A DNA stretch of 64,000 nt from Marsupella aquatica (GCA_973895155.1 OZ316891.1:2418001-2482000), one strand, 5' to 3'; shown: positions 11,701-24,924, numbered from the stretch's first letter. The notes: a model not told the origin generated them from the sequence alone. Numbers and translations are program-made.

Positions 11701-14700
11701 CCCTAAGAAACAGGGAACCTTGTGTTTCTAGAGGCGTCTCATCGCGATAGAGGAAAAAACAGAGAAATTTTCGTCGTTATGGATTATTCGACTTAATGCA
11801 GGAGCACGAGATAATGAAATTATTGGATTGATAGCTAATAATTATATGGATATGCTATTATGATTATCTACACCTATTTGTACATTTTCATGAACTTAGG
11901 TACATTTGCTTGTGTTCTACTGTTTAGTTTACATGGACTATCAGCTCAGTGGTAGAGGGCACCACTGATAATTCCGTCATTGTGCTTGGGTCTTGGCGGG
12001 GTAACTAGTACACTCTAACAACCAAACACGATACCTTCTTTCTATGGGCGGACTTTCCTGCAAACTAGTAGATTTGTAGATCAAACATTTTTCTCGGGGA
12101 CTGCTGAGAAGAATTCTTTTGGAACCCAGATGTTTACCTTTGCGTCTCACCCAATACGTCAATAGTGATGTGGGTAGAAGTTCGTTCTAGAAGGGTATAA
12201 CCATAAGTTGCAGCCGCTGCTACGAGGGCTTGCTCATCAGGTGATTCTCCATGATACTCCATCAGACCCGCTCCCTTCCCAGAGCCAGCTGCTTCCATCT
12301 CAACATGACCTGTTGTCGTTGAGATACTAACCCTAGTTGGCACAACCGTATTGCAGGCTGCTAAGACGAGCAAGTACTCATGCACTGCTCGCCTTTCTTC
12401 TGAATTGGACGGATGCTGCAAGGCTCGGACCAGGTTAGGATCAACTTTGGCCCCCACCTTTGGCTTCCAAGATTGCTTGGCCAGAATTTCTGCCAATAAA
12501 CCCATCCAAAAACCCACGCCAACAGTCAGAGGGTATCGATAGGATCTTCTCCACAGGTACAAACCTTAAGGCCGAAGGTATTGACCAGTGGATTGCATTC
12601 ACTTTCATGACAGCTCTTCTTTTTGACGCAGCTCCCAGGTAAACAAAACTTCACAATCGCCACCCGTAACCAGTATATATCGCATCTTACAAATAACAAG
12701 GGGAGCCGAAAGGTCCGTAAACATAATCAAGTCCGGAAACTCTATCCTGCAACTGAAACCAGCACAATAAATCCCCTTAACAGGTAATGAATTCATTCAC
12801 CGACAGTTCTCAATTAAAGCCCGCCCTTTCGACAAACTTGCTTCGTAATGTTAATATTCAATTTTTTCCAGTGTTTCGGAGAAGAGTTAGTTTTCCAGAA
12901 GCTTGATTCCCCAAAGTAGAACAAATTTCCACCAATGCATTGATCTCAACGATACATTGTGTCCGAAATCCAAGTTGATTGGCAAGTTAAAGTTTTCGAG
13001 CGAGAGGCATTGATAGCAGGCACAGGGTAAACATACCTTGAACGGCCTTCACAACGTCAGGCGGCCCCTCGACTTTTCCGCTGACAGCATCCACAGCCAC
13101 CTTCGCGTCACTGTAATCGACTCCATTGACACTGGCAGAGAAGAATTCCATCTTATTCTCAGTCAGAGTTCCAGTCTTGTCGGAGAACACATATTTGATT
13201 TGCCCCAGATCCTCATTGATATTCAACGCCCGGCATTGGAACCGGGTATTCGAAGGCTCGTGATACAATTGGGCATCATTCGCCATGAAATATGCCTGCC
13301 CAAGCCGCACAAGCTCCATCGAAATGTAAAGAGAAATTGGAATCATTATTTGAAATATGATGACGCAGCTCAGGAAGCCTATGACGCCCTCCCCAACAAT
13401 ACCATTATACATGTAATTTTTATCCTGGTCTGAATACTTTTTCCTGTAATAAGGAATATCATTGAGATGATCCGAATGCCTAGCCACCCACTGCCCCATC
13501 CCAATCCCTCCAACGAGACAAATCACGAGAAGAAACAATCCAAGCCACAGAGTCTCTCGATTCATCTCCTGCTCCAATCTGCTCCTCTTGGACTGCGTTC
13601 CAGAACTATTCAGCATCGCCTTCGTTTCCTGGCCAGCATATACAATCACCCCCACGACCCAGGCAGTGTTCTTAATCTCACAGCCACGTAAAATGATATT
13701 CTTCGGTCCCAAAGGCAGATGGGTGCCTCCCAGATCCATGTATGCAGTGAATTCGTAGATGTTTCTATTAGGCGCTTCACAAATTAGAGTGCCTGTGATG
13801 GGCCCCAGCTCTGGGTGCTTGGCCGCTGTCTCCTGTGTAGCATACCTGCTCTTGAGGTTGGACTCACCATCCAAATTCAGAGTTTCCACATAGGCAATTC
13901 CAGAAGGATCACTCGTTCCCAAAAGGACCAGATCACATGGAACTCCATCATTGGCAAAAATCTTAACAACCTCCCCTATTCGCATATGCTTCCATTTCTT
14001 GGGTTTGTAATGCCCATCCTGAAGCACAAGCGAGGTTCTGTTGTTCTCCACCGTATCGGAATGGTGCCGGCCATAATCCTCGTAGGCATCTTTAATGGCT
14101 GTGACGACCAGCACGAAAATAAGTGGAAATAAGGACGCCGTGCGACCAAACACGGCCAACGCTGGGATTTGATTGAGAATGACGATGATCAAAAAATAGA
14201 TGTAGGCATACCGGTGGAATTGCTCGAACAGGTTTCTCGGCACAAAGGAAAGGAGCGTGTATTTGCTGGTGCGCACTTTGTTGCCAGCAATCCCCTTTCT
14301 CTCATTGCTTCTCTCAGGATTATTTATATACACGACCCTCGTGTTCGGCTCGTCGTCCCTCCGTCCACTCCCTCTTTGAGATCCCCCACCGAATCCGTTC
14401 TCAGGAGTCGTGGGAGGTTGACGTGGAGAACCCGCCCCGGATGGAGGACCTGGGGGACCCAAGGAGGAGTCTCTTAGCGGAGAGGAATCAATTGATTTTG
14501 ATAAGCTCAAGCCGATAGATTTGCGTGATTCTCCTTGGCCTGGGCCAGGAGATGTCGAGGATAGCTGATCAGGCTTCACATCAATGTGTGGCTTGAAAAA
14601 TTCCGATTCCGCAGACGACCTTGCCCTCGAGATTGAATTCCATCTGCTGTGGCTCGGACTGCGTCCCACCCTCTCGGAGGATTGGGATTGAGGCTGCTGG

Positions 14701-15164
14701 AAGGGCGGAAACCCTGAAGAAGGCACCGAGGCAGAACGGGAATGACCACCACCACCTCGTAAACTTGCATCGTCCTGGGGAGAAGTGCTAGGGGCAAGGG
14801 GAGTGTGATCTGAAGACGATTGTGGTTGCGAATGAGGGTAAAGCAAAGGAGACCTGCCCAGACCATCTCGGGGGGAAGGAATGGGGAGAGACGCCCTGCT
14901 CCTACTGCCTGTTCCAACGGAAGAGGATCGTTGAGGGGAAGGGCGGTGAGAAGAATCTGCTGAAGAGGGTAACAGTGGAGAGGAAAATGACATTGGAGAT
15001 CTCGACTCAGAGGGAATGGGAGCGGAGGAGTCTGATCGAGCGGATGGAGATGAGGAAATGTTTTCTACTCTGGAGCTAGCTTCGTCGGAGCCATCAAGCC
15101 CATCCCTTTTGTTGTCCGAAGACGATTCTTCCATCAAAGACATTTCTTCCTCCAGTAAAGTCAT
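8718..15164 (-). CDS. P4-type ATPase, phospholipid flippase (ALA1-like), complete, seven exons
   Basis: A lipid flippase that moves phospholipids to the cytosolic leaflet of plasma or endomembranes, normally with an ALIS/Cdc50 beta-subunit. Exons: 15164-13037, 12489-12138, 11441-10619, 10328-10205, 10074-9855, 9644-9174, 8943-8718. They sum to 4344 bases, giving 1447 residues, and every junction is GT/AG and in phase. Visible motifs: DGES (actuator domain, about 432), the PISL motif in TM4 (about 609), DKTGT with phosphorylated Asp at about 662, KGAD, TGDKQET, GDGANDVSM, then the C-terminal membrane helices. Sequence through both halves resembles plant ALA1 more than other ALAs. The Ser/Pro-rich stretch of residues 1-275 makes it much longer than the usual 1,150 or so; RSASVP at 143-148 fits a mode-1 14-3-3 site. 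The start is the first in-frame Met of the long first exon. Confidence 0.95.
11935..12000 (+). other. Nuclear insertion of plastid DNA: trnI-GAU 5' exon plus start of its group II intron
   Basis: The sequence GGACTATCAGCTCAGTGGTA and what follows (..CTGATAATTCCGTCATTGTGC) matches, as I recall it, the chloroplast trnI-GAU 5' exon and the first bases of its group II intron, with about one mismatch in six. It lies inside the intron between exons 2 and 3 of the ALA1-type gene, on the opposite strand. The 3' exon and T-arm are missing, so it is not a working tRNA. A mitochondrial copy as the source cannot be excluded. Confidence 0.7.
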
Positions 15165-16500
15165 TTATTCGTCACCAACAGTCTTAATACAGCTGTCCAC
15201 CCCCAGTTATGCCAAGAGGTGATGCAAGGACATCAAAAAAAGACAATGTAATACCCTTCCCACCACTCAGAGTCGTTGCCGCCAAAGACCTAAACCAAAA
15301 TATCCGTCTATCTGCCCCTGCTTTATCTCTATCATCAAGACGTGTCCCACAATCAAACTCTCAGGTCACCTGCAGAGAGCTCGGAGAAGAAAGGAGACAA
15401 GTAAAATGGATGCTTGCAAATCATGCCATGCAACTGCGCCATGGCAGAAGGAGATTACAGAACAAGAATTGAGAAAGCCCAAACTGTCCAACATGATGAC
15501 ACCCCGCCCAGGGTCCAAGGGGAGAACAGTTTCTGAAAACCCTTCGTGGACGACGGTGTGGGACCAGTTATGGATTCAGAGATAGGGAAATTATCCCTCT
15601 CGACCTGCATCCATGTACTAAGATCCCATTCCAAAGGTTCACCCTTCCAGACTGTTACGTACCAAGTACTGAACCTCCAATAACCACTCGTCAGAGTCAG
15701 CATTGCAATCACAACTCATTTTAATTGAATCTCCTAGCAATGTTTCCGCACCATGTCAAATCCCACCTCTCCAGTATACGTTCACAACGCCATAATTATC
15801 GTCTCCCAATGAGAAATTCATCCCCGTACGGAACGATCAAGGTCCTTCTCACATTACGAAAACAGAGTCCCTTCATAACGGGGAACCAGTGTCAAACCGA
15901 CCAGAGAATGCCAATCCTACTCCAACTCCAACTCGGACCGGAACGACTCAATTGCCTCATCAGACTGAAAATCAAGCTCAACCTGCAGCACCGGCACGCT
16001 CCTCCTCCTCGTCCTCGGACCTAACACCCCCCCCACCCCCACCCCGCCCCGCAGCCTCACCACCAAAGCTCTTTCCAATCGAGCATACAAACCTACCACC
16101 GCCTCTCATCTACTCACTACAAGGGCAAAAGTACCGCGATCATTCCCAACGGCAAGCCTGTGACGAACTCACAATCATTGCACCAGACGAGGCCGAGTCT
16201 TCTTCCTCTTCTTTCCTCATCGTTCCTCCTCCTCCTCGTCCTTCCTCCATATCAAAAGTGACTCGTGCATTAGTTACTTCCTTTTCCCCCTGCTCTCCGA
16301 CGATAAGCAACCCTGCGCTCTTCAGATTAATTAACGTGCTCTAGACCCCATCCTCTGTGGCTCTGTCCATCCGGCCGCCGAGAGGGAGGGGAGAGCGCAC
16401 TAGGGGAGGAAAGAGTCGTCACGGGACTGATCGAGATCCAAAGTTTGACCAAACCTGCATGCCTGTTACGCACTTTCCAGCCAGCCCTCTCTTGAATCAT
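15165..16500 (-). promoter_or_regulatory. 5' UTR and proximal promoter region of the ALA1-type gene
   Basis: Upstream of the start codon the minus strand is GA/G-rich (CT/C-rich on plus, especially 15990-16050 and 16195-16245). Such purine-rich leaders are common in plant genes. I cannot fix the transcription start. An open frame of 151 codons on the plus strand (15889-16344) is Pro/Ser/Thr-rich and is explained by this base bias. Confidence 0.4.
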
Positions 16501-18045
16501 TCATCCTCTCGACCAGATCAATAGATCATGGACGCGGAGCACTCAACGAGCATCTGGTCCCCATCGATTGCCACTTCGCTTCTTCGCCTCCGGCGGTCTA
16601 TGAATCTTCCATTCCCTCTAGTCTTCCTTCCCCGGAAACGCACTGCCTACCTCCTGCCTACCTGGCCTGAAGATGCCAGGGAAGCCCACCACCACCACCA
16701 CCACCACCCACCACCTTGGGACCGTCTTAGTAAAAGTACAGCAGTGGTTCTGACTTCTTTCGCCATTGCCAGCTTTTTCGCAGTGGCGAAACTCGCCATA
16801 TTCCACCTCACTGAAAAAGTGAAAAGTCTTGGACACTAACTTTTGGGGAAACTTCGCCACTCCTTTTGTCTTTCCCGCCTAACCATGCTCTCCATTACTC
16901 AAAATCTGACGGTTCGCCTTGAATCCAGGGCGAGGGGGGACTGATCTAACCGTCAGCAATAAATGTAAGAAAGCTTGACAATGAGGAATCTTATTAGCAT
17001 CTTCTCTTTCTTACAGGAGGATCGTCGCCTTAGAAAAGTCTTTGAAAATTACCCTGGCATGGCCCTCCTGGCGGCCCCACCAGGCACCCAAGTATGCCTC
17101 CATCTCGCGGTTCCGCCAAAAGGGGCCGAGCAGGGCTATTCCGCTAGAAGTTGCTCCCATTCAGTCTAGAACGGACTGATGCGCGACTTTCTCGCTTTTC
17201 ACTATTGGGCTGCGTAACGGAGCTGACGTTTCACGGAGCCCACTTTAGTTACTGTCCTCTTTTACACTTTCCACCCGTTCAGGTTTTTCTTTGTCTTCTT
17301 TGACTCGGCCACGTTCAGTGTCGGTTTTTAGCACGTTTGGATTTCCAGCGTTCAGTTTCGTGAAAACGGCATTCTACAGGCCGCGCTGAGCGAGGAATTC
17401 GTTGCGCGAATTTTCGGACAATTTGAATTCAAACCGTCGATATATGAGATCGATATATGAGATCGACGGTGACGTTAAATGAGTTTATACTGTACTGCAA
17501 GGTTGAAAATCTGGTTTGTACTGCAAGGTTGAAAATCTGGAGGAAATAGACAACAAACACAAGAAGTCCACAAGGTAGGGCAAATGACCCTCGAGTGGTT
17601 ACTACCAGGTAATTCCAAAAATCTATTTTCTTTTTAGAAAAAATTGGACAGAAAGCAGTCATGCGACGATGAAGTACAGCCAAGCCAGCACAAAAGAGTC
17701 AAATCAAATTACTCGGCTATATTTGGGTCATTCAGTTTGCCTTGAAATTATCAATAAACCAACCACACTTGAATTGAAAGAAAGTTTATTTTGCTCTTGA
17801 TCCCCCTTTCTGCGGAGGTATCCCTTCTGGCCCCTTCCACCCGTCAGGTCTCCTTTTCGTCTTGCTTCAACACCCAACGAATGGTGGTTGTGGAATCCTA
17901 TTTAGTGATACGGGAATTGTTCGTCGAGAATTGGAGATTGACTTTACATGAGGCTCAAGTATCAATAAATAAGTCTTACAAGATAGACTCAAAAATGAAA
18001 TCCATAGATAATGGACGCCACAATGGTGACCAATGTCCCTACGTT

Positions 18046-18116
18046 ACGCATTAGAGGCGACGCTGGGATCTGAATCACTTATCTCTTAAGTGCCAGGTGT
18101 TTATCTGGATAATTAT
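18046..18116 (-). other. Possible tRNA-like (SINE-derived) segment
   Basis: On the minus strand, ggcacttaagagataagtg is followed by attcagatcccagcgtc, which has the spacing and look of an anticodon arm followed by a weak B box. No poly(A) tail or target duplication was found, so this is a weak call. Confidence 0.25.
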
Positions 18117-21100
18117 CCTTTCAAGAAAGGGAAATAAGAGAAGTGGCTAGGGAAGCTTCTTCTTGCTCTAGGATGCACGATCTTGGATGTGTGGTTGCCT
18201 GATGTGGTCTTCGAATCTTTGGCAATGCTGGTCTCCCCACAACGTGGTACACTGGTACGTACAGAGGTGGCCCTACAGTAGGTTTTGCTGAATAATAATG
18301 AGAGCCCTTTTTGTTCTCGAGAGCATTATTTTGCAATCTTGCACCTTCCTCTTGTCTTTGACGTACCTGATGGCCAAAGGTGGGGTCATCGCTTTGGGAG
18401 ACCACAGCTCTTTATCACCTTTCGGTGGCCCCACTTTGTACCAACCCCTCTACAGTATTCTCGCCTTGAGGGGAATGGACTTGAGTCTAATGTACGAGCA
18501 TTATTCCATGTGCTACTTGGACCCCCTCAAAAAGTTTGGTCTTGTATGGCTGGCCTAGCCATCCACTCTAGAGGGCCTAGCACCAAGAAATTTGAAGGTG
18601 CAGACACTTTCTGACTTTGGGGGCCTTTGAAGTGGAAGCCAGTGCACATGGAATAGGGCCCTAACAATAAGACTCTCAAACCCTACTCCATTCAATTACA
18701 TAAATTCGTTAACAATCCTTCAAGTGTTTATTAGAGTTACTGTTCACATTACTTCAAAGATCTTGGCTTACCAAATTGGAATATCTCGGCCATGGCAAAG
18801 TTGGGCGAGGGTTAAATTTACTTAGGCCGACTTTACAAGACTGTGGGCTCGGGGGTCTCATTTCCACAAAAATGGCATATCACGTGCGACGAAGGATAGG
18901 GTCATTTTATTGGTTCTAAGGGAAGACTTAAGAATTTTTGTAGAAGAACAATAGGGTCTTTTAAATTCAATTTTGAGATTTATAAGAACATTAGGGTCTT
19001 TTTAATCCAATTTCAAGAATATTCCAACTTTATAGGGGTTAAAAAATAATATTTTTTTCTTACATTTTAGGGGGTCCGAGGCCTAAAAACGTCGCAGGCG
19101 ATGGGGAGGTCCCCATATAGTGAGACCCCCGAGACTGTGGGTACTTTCTTCACCAAAGCATGGTTTCACACACTAAATATAGTGTAGGGGCTAAAAGCCT
19201 TTTGGGTATTCTTTTATGGCCCCCAAGCAGGAAAGCGTCATTTTTAAGGTTTTAACTTTTTTGCGGGAGTGGCCAATGTCCAGTGTGTGCAGGAGAAGAT
19301 GCTCAAAATGTTCCTTCTTTGATTACTCTCCTGACCATCAGATCTCCCTATATTTACAGATGACCGTTAGATTCTGGCTAATAGGGCCTTTGATTAGGTG
19401 GGACACTGGCTAATGAGACAGAAAAATACTAGGAAAATTTGGCCAAAAGTGACGAAAGCTATTTGGGGAGGTAGAATTTGGCAAATTTGTGCCACTAAAA
19501 ATAATGCTGCCCCCAAGGTCTTGTCAAGCTAAGTGCAGTGGTGCAAGCGTAATTTGCTGAAGGACAGGTAGGACACACTTCACCTCAATTTCAGAAAATT
19601 CTTTGGCTAGAATTTTTCTAACATGGACACCAACACATCTTATGCTTGTGGTCCACTTTTAATGCAATTGACCCAAATAGGAATGGACAGGGGGTAGAAG
19701 AAGAGACCTCCAATGGAGATGCCTAGAATTTGGGATAAAAATGTGCTCCACACAAGCAAGGAATTGGATCTCACTCCAGTCCATGTATGATGGGCAACAG
19801 GTTAGGTTAAAAGTACCCCCAAGGTTTTGTAAAGTGCACATGGACACTATCACATCTTGGAGACAAAAAAAGTACAACCTGCCACCAATGTCTTGTACGC
19901 AAAGCCACTCTTATTAGGGGAACCCAAAATGGAGGCGCGCTACACAGCACGACCCCACGTCAAAAGTCTCGTAGTAGGAGTTGATATTCCATGTTGGCGC
20001 TCTGGCTCACGCTATTCTTTCAAATGAGAGATTTATCTCTGAGAAAGATAGAGCAGGGCAAACTATGCTGGAGCACCTTTTTACTGTTTTATTAATGTTG
20101 GTGGAAGTTTGTCTGTCTTTTGTTATCTTTTCCCAAGTTCTCACGTTTTCTCTGTCTCTCCCAGTTGATTCCCCTTGGCTTGTTGGGTCTCGTAGGTCTT
20201 CTCTGGGTTTTCCCCCCTCCTTTTTTCCCTTTATTGGGTTGCTTTGCCTTTGGGACCCTGTCTTCCCGTTTGGCTTTTTCTTTTTGCACCATTATATATA
20301 TATATATACATGCCCCACAGCAAAATGAGCTGCAAGTCCCAAGCTTTGAGCACAAAGTCTCTCATTCCCAAGTGATTCCCAATCCCGAGTCACCCGATTC
20401 CCAATCCCAAGTCACCCAACGAGCTTTGCTTGGTACATGCAAAACCATCCCCATCAAAACTTGGCCCTATCACTCCCTAACCTTGCAAGCTGCCCTCCCC
20501 AGCAGGTAGTTCTCTTCCAAGAAGAAAATGGGGTCAATTGGGTCCTTTGAAGAGACTTTTGACTCCAAGGGTCGTGTTAAGCAGTGGGACTCCATTTAAG
20601 GCCCCACTAAAGCAAATTTCTCCAAGGGTTTGGGCAGTTGGGCAGCTTTCCATGCATGTAGCAAAGGCAGGCATTTTGGGGCAGACAAACAGCTGCTTGG
20701 GCAGTCCAGGCAACTACACTGCTTAGAGGATATAGTGCGGGCCATACTAATTGTGAAGCAAAGTTTATTGGCCATGGCCCTGACTAGTGTTACCCAACTA
20801 TTAGGGTGTAAGGTTCATTACTGTTAGGATTTAAATAGTGTAACCGCCACGTAAAATCTGGGTTAATATAGTCAAGTTCAGACATTAAAATTGAACATTA
20901 TGAAAGACTTGGTTCAAAGCTGTCCACCTAAATGTGAGAGACAAACACGAGACAAATGGGACTCAGTAAAAATCAGAAACTGCACCTATCAATTAGAAAG
21001 TATTCTCATTCATCCCTGCTGATTCTAGGGATTTAGCAGATCATCTATAATGATGGAAATGATAACAAAAATCCAATCATATGGATCACTTGGAGCCTCC

Positions 21101-22888
21101 TACTCTTTAAAGTGTCTTTACAGGATGTGGCACTTGTGACATTTTCTTGCCAAAGCAAACTAGAGGTTGTTCTAAGGAGAGACTCCAACCCGAGAAAAGA
21201 TTGAGATGAGTTCAATAATGGCAAATCCCTTGAATGAAGGCGCCACAATTTGGAAATATTTGGACAAATTCTAACAAAATAAGCACTCCACATTAGCATT
21301 TCCTTGAGTCCACTGCTTGCCATGTAGGGTGGGTGAACACTACACCTGAAAGTTCTTGTAAGGCCAACTGCTTTCCTCTCGTACTGAATAAAAAGAAAGC
21401 CAACTACAATACTACAATACTTTTCACCAATGATGCGCTGAATAAGAAGAGAGGATGGGCCCCCATGTTTTGTAAAGCCACCCTTAGATTACCCAAGCAT
21501 TATTCAACCCGAGTTGCAGGTGGGACCCACACTAATTATGAAGTAACAATATTTGGGATGCCATACTACTTTACATCCTGTAAAAAAATGTACATTGTAG
21601 ACACTTTGGGGGCATTTCTAGGAAACCTGTGTTCAATCATTTCTTACTCTTTTGTCACATTTCGAGGGTATTTCAAATGCAGCAAGTTTCTGTTGAACTC
21701 CCATCTTGAGGAAAGGAGCATTCAATCCTAATTTTGGTTTTGATCATTTTATTGGGGTGAAGTTGGCAAAAGACGTGGAAGGAGTTCAGCCATCATTGAG
21801 TAGTGCTAAAAGTCTGTTGTGAATGCACCCACAGTAGGGTAACTCTTCTTGCCCAAGCTTCCGTTCAGCATTCTCTTCCTTAAAGTATGGAAAACTAGAG
21901 AAAGAATTCTTGAAGGGATATAAAATACACTTTTGACAAAATGAAGGACAGTGATGGTCCAAAAGCACGATTTGACTAGGCACCATTACCATGTACCTGA
22001 AACGGTCAACCACTATGCCTCTAGAAAAATGAAACTTTTATTTTCCTCCATTACTCAAACTAAGAGCACATACAATACATATATATCATAGTGCCAATAA
22101 CAAAAGGCGGGCAAATTGAGAGACAAGATCCCCAAGACAGGAGACCAAATAAAGGGGAGAAATCTCAAAAGACCAATGAGCCAAAAAGCATGAGAGTCCC
22201 TCACAACTGCAAAGGAACTAAGCTCAAGGAGTAAATTACATAGGAGGGTCATGAAGAGAACTTGTCTAGAGTCTCTCAAACCAACAACCTTGACCCTATG
22301 CAGAAATAAGGAATGCGTGAACCCTTTTGCTGAGTAAAGAAAATAGAGAGTACTGAAATTGAGAAATAACGAGTGTCTATATACAAAAGATAGCACATGA
22401 TCACAAAAAGTAGTCGAGATGAATCTTTAGTAAAAGAAAGCACCTTAATGGGCCTCCACACACTGAGCACAGAAATCATTTCTGTCATACAACATGAAAT
22501 CTAGGGTACAGCAGCAGCTCAACTGCACGCTGCCTTCTAGAGGCATGGGAATATGGGAATAGTACTTTACACCATTCCACAAAGGAGTGGTGAAAAACAC
22601 GTGAAACAATACAAAGTCCAGGTCAGTAGATTTGGAAGCAAGTGAAGGACAATTATTTCGGACTTCCCCTTGTGGTACATCACTGTTTCAGTCTCCCCGT
22701 GATTATTTTATTCTTAATTTGGGCCTTCCATGGCTGGCTTCCTTGTTATTGTCTCTATCTGCAAATTACTTGAACCCCCCAATATATATTTCATTTACTA
22801 TTTCAATGTAGAAATTGTTTGAACCCCCTTTAGGTTCATTTCTTTGTCAGCCACGTTTTTCCTACCGTTAGTTGAAGGGAAACGAAAA

Positions 22889-22977
22889 ACTACTTTTGTG
22901 CCTGATTTGACTCTTGACCTCAAGGGCCCAACTGGCCTCTTCTACCACTGCGCCACATAGGTCTACTGTGCAGCCCA
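22889..22977 (-). other. Possible tRNA-derived SINE head
   Basis: On the minus strand TGTGGCGCAGTGGTAGAAG looks like a pol III A box and GGTCAAGAGTCAAATC, about 35 bases later, like a degraded B box. I see no poly(A) end or flanking duplication. It may be a SINE fragment or chance. Confidence 0.35.
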
Positions 22978-23269
22978 CATACCTTATATCTAATTTAAAA
23001 TAGAAATAATTATGACATTCCCATGACCCACAACCTCCTCTGGGCCCGCGCCTCCTTGTCCTGGTCACAGAGTTTGAGATTTTTTGATGCACTTCAATTC
23101 CCATGCTCTTCCTCATTGCAAGTTGTATAATTGCTTTATATTTCCATTATCTTATGCAAAATTTGTATTTTTAATAAATTTAGAAATGACAGTTTAACTT
23201 AGTTTTTATATATTTTTCAATAAGTTAAAATAGTCAAGCACTAGAATGATGTAGCTACTAGCCTGATGC

Positions 23270-23746
23270 CAAAATGTTGAGGTGAGAAAAAAAGTCGAGG
23301 CGAGAAAAGAAGTCGAGGAGAGAAAAGATATTGAAGTGAGCAAAAGATGTCGAGGTAATAGAAGATGTCAAGGAGAGAAAAAATGTCAAAGAGCAAAAAG
23401 ATGTCAAGGAGAGAAAAGATGTCGAGGTGAGAAAAAAATGTCGAGATGATAAAAGAAGTCAAGGAGAGAAAAAATATGTCGAGGGGAAAAAGATGTTGAG
23501 ATGAGAAAACAGGTCGAGATGAGCAAAAGATGTCGAGTTGAGAAAAATATGTCAAGGAGAGGAAAGATGTTGAGGAGAGAAATAGACATTGAGATGAGAA
23601 AAAAATTTGAGGAAAAAAAAGATGTCAAGGTGAACAAAAGATATAGAGGACAGCAAAAGATGTTGAGGAGAAAAATATGTGTGAAGGAGAGAATGTTGAG
23701 CTAAAAAAGATGTAAAGTAGAGCAAAAGATTTCAAGGTGAGAAAAT
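23270..23746 (+). repeat. Purine-rich minisatellite, unit about 20 bp (GATGTCGAGGAGAGAAAA type)
   Basis: About two dozen imperfect units of a sequence close to gatgtcgaggtgagaaaa run head to tail, with g/a exchanges and small length changes. Open frames across it (Phe/Ser-rich on the minus strand) are artefacts of the repeat. The same unit forms a second array at about 56133-56590. Confidence 0.9.
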
Positions 23747-24789
23747 AAACTTGACACTTTTTTCACCCTTACCCGCAAATGGAAGGGGCGGGATGAAGCC
23801 TCTCACTCCCTCTTTTCCCATCCATGTGTCCCCCTTTCCCCTTTCTCCTTGCTTCTCCCCCTCTTTGTTTTGTTTCCAAGTCTTTCTTTGGGACAATAAA
23901 CATCAAATTTTGTAAGACAATTGCCCTGAAATATCATAGGAATATTTGTCATGGTTTAGGGTGTGAAAATCTCATTATTTTGGCACAATATATATACAAA
24001 TATGAGTATGTATATACTTTGAAGTATTTTGGGGGGATAAGAATCCTAAATTATTACTCTTTCTCCCATTCTTCTGTTTTCTTCACTTTTTTAACATGTC
24101 TCTTTTTAATACTTTTTCACTTTCATTTTGTTTTCCTTTTATCTTCACCCTCCCCCTTTTTTCTAAACCCGGTCATTCTCTCCATCTCCCATCATCTCTC
24201 ATATCTCCATAGTGTCATAATTTAATATGTGAACATAATTATTAGTTGTACATTCTAGTACAACCTATGGTACCTTCAAGTACATTTGTCCTTTCTGAAG
24301 GTGTACCTCAATCTTTTGTCTCATGTACTCATGTACTATGAGCAGGTATATGTGAGACTCTACCATACCAATTAGTGTCCAATAGGAGAGGCAATGTGAT
24401 AGGGCTGCTTGCATCTAAGTTTGATTAAAAGTAATGTTTTAAATAATGATCAGGATCAGATCAGGTTTTAAAATTTTGTAAGCAGATGAAACCCAATAAT
24501 GGCGGGATAGCATATTATAGAGTTAGATATGAATGATAATGATATTTCAGTGAACATTTGATTGACTGGGACCATTCTACCTGCCTTGTAGTAGGGGGAA
24601 CAATTTTCTATTCTATCAAACTTGGGATGAAAATAAAAAGACGATAGTTGTCTCTAAAGGCCACATGGACAAGTCAAACCCGACTAACACACCTTATGCT
24701 TGTACATTGTTCTTTATGTTTTGTGCAAAATGTGACCTGTAAATGGCCATCACCCATGACTTGAAGTTTGTGGGTGATTCTTCATGGCC
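23747..24789. other. A/T-rich stretch with no recognisable gene
   Basis: This holds low-complexity A/T-rich sequence and short open frames only (the longest is 24 kb plus strand, 133 codons, Phe/Leu/Ser-rich, with no recognisable similarity). Confidence 0.4.
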
Positions 24790-24910
24790 TGTTTCATTTT
24801 ATGAAATCTTGGTACTCACTTATCTTCACCTTCACATCTGGCCCCTTCTTCTTGGGCACAATGAAGATGGACAATACCCACTCATTGTGCATGACTGGAT
24901 AAATGAATCT
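24790..24910 (-). pseudogene. Possible Ty3/gypsy reverse-transcriptase scrap
   Basis: The minus-strand frame reads YPVMHNEWVLSIFIVPKKKG, which resembles the S-(E/D)-W-V-S-P-I-V-V-V-P-K-K-x-G segment at the start of gypsy-type reverse transcriptases. It ends quickly in a stop and nothing upstream or downstream extends it. The call rests on about 20 residues. Confidence 0.35.
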
Positions 24911-24924
24911 AACATTCAATAACT

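Larger units (their letters stand above)
16501..23269. other. Repeat-rich DNA without recognisable genes
   Basis: There is a (CAC)n run at about 16687-16711, a 29-bp tandem duplication (gtactgcaaggttgaaaatctgg twice, about 17489-17541), an ATATGAGATCG doublet at 17441-17466, a duplicated tagggtcttt..aattcaatttt block near 18950-19015, a TA run at about 20291-20308 and a CCCAATCCC(A/G)AGTCACCC repeat at 20375-20420. The remaining open frames are short and unlike any family I know. The even, low-complexity character suggests decayed transposons. Confidence 0.4.

Noticed and set aside
11935-12010. Functional nuclear tRNA gene on plus
   Set aside because: The A-box half looks tRNA-like, but there is no T arm or proper B box; the match to the start of a group II intron explains it better as plastid DNA.
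15889-16344. 151-codon open frame on plus, Pro/Ser/Thr-rich
   Set aside because: It lies in the CT-rich complement of the ALA1 leader/promoter; composition alone explains the lack of stops, and no family similarity is seen.
16528-16839. 103-codon frame with a His run
   Set aside because: The His run is a (CAC)n microsatellite and the rest is unrecognisable.
23241-23637. Phe/Ser/Leu-rich minus-strand frames resembling membrane proteins
   Set aside because: They are translations of the purine minisatellite; the same pseudo-protein appears at 56112-56603.
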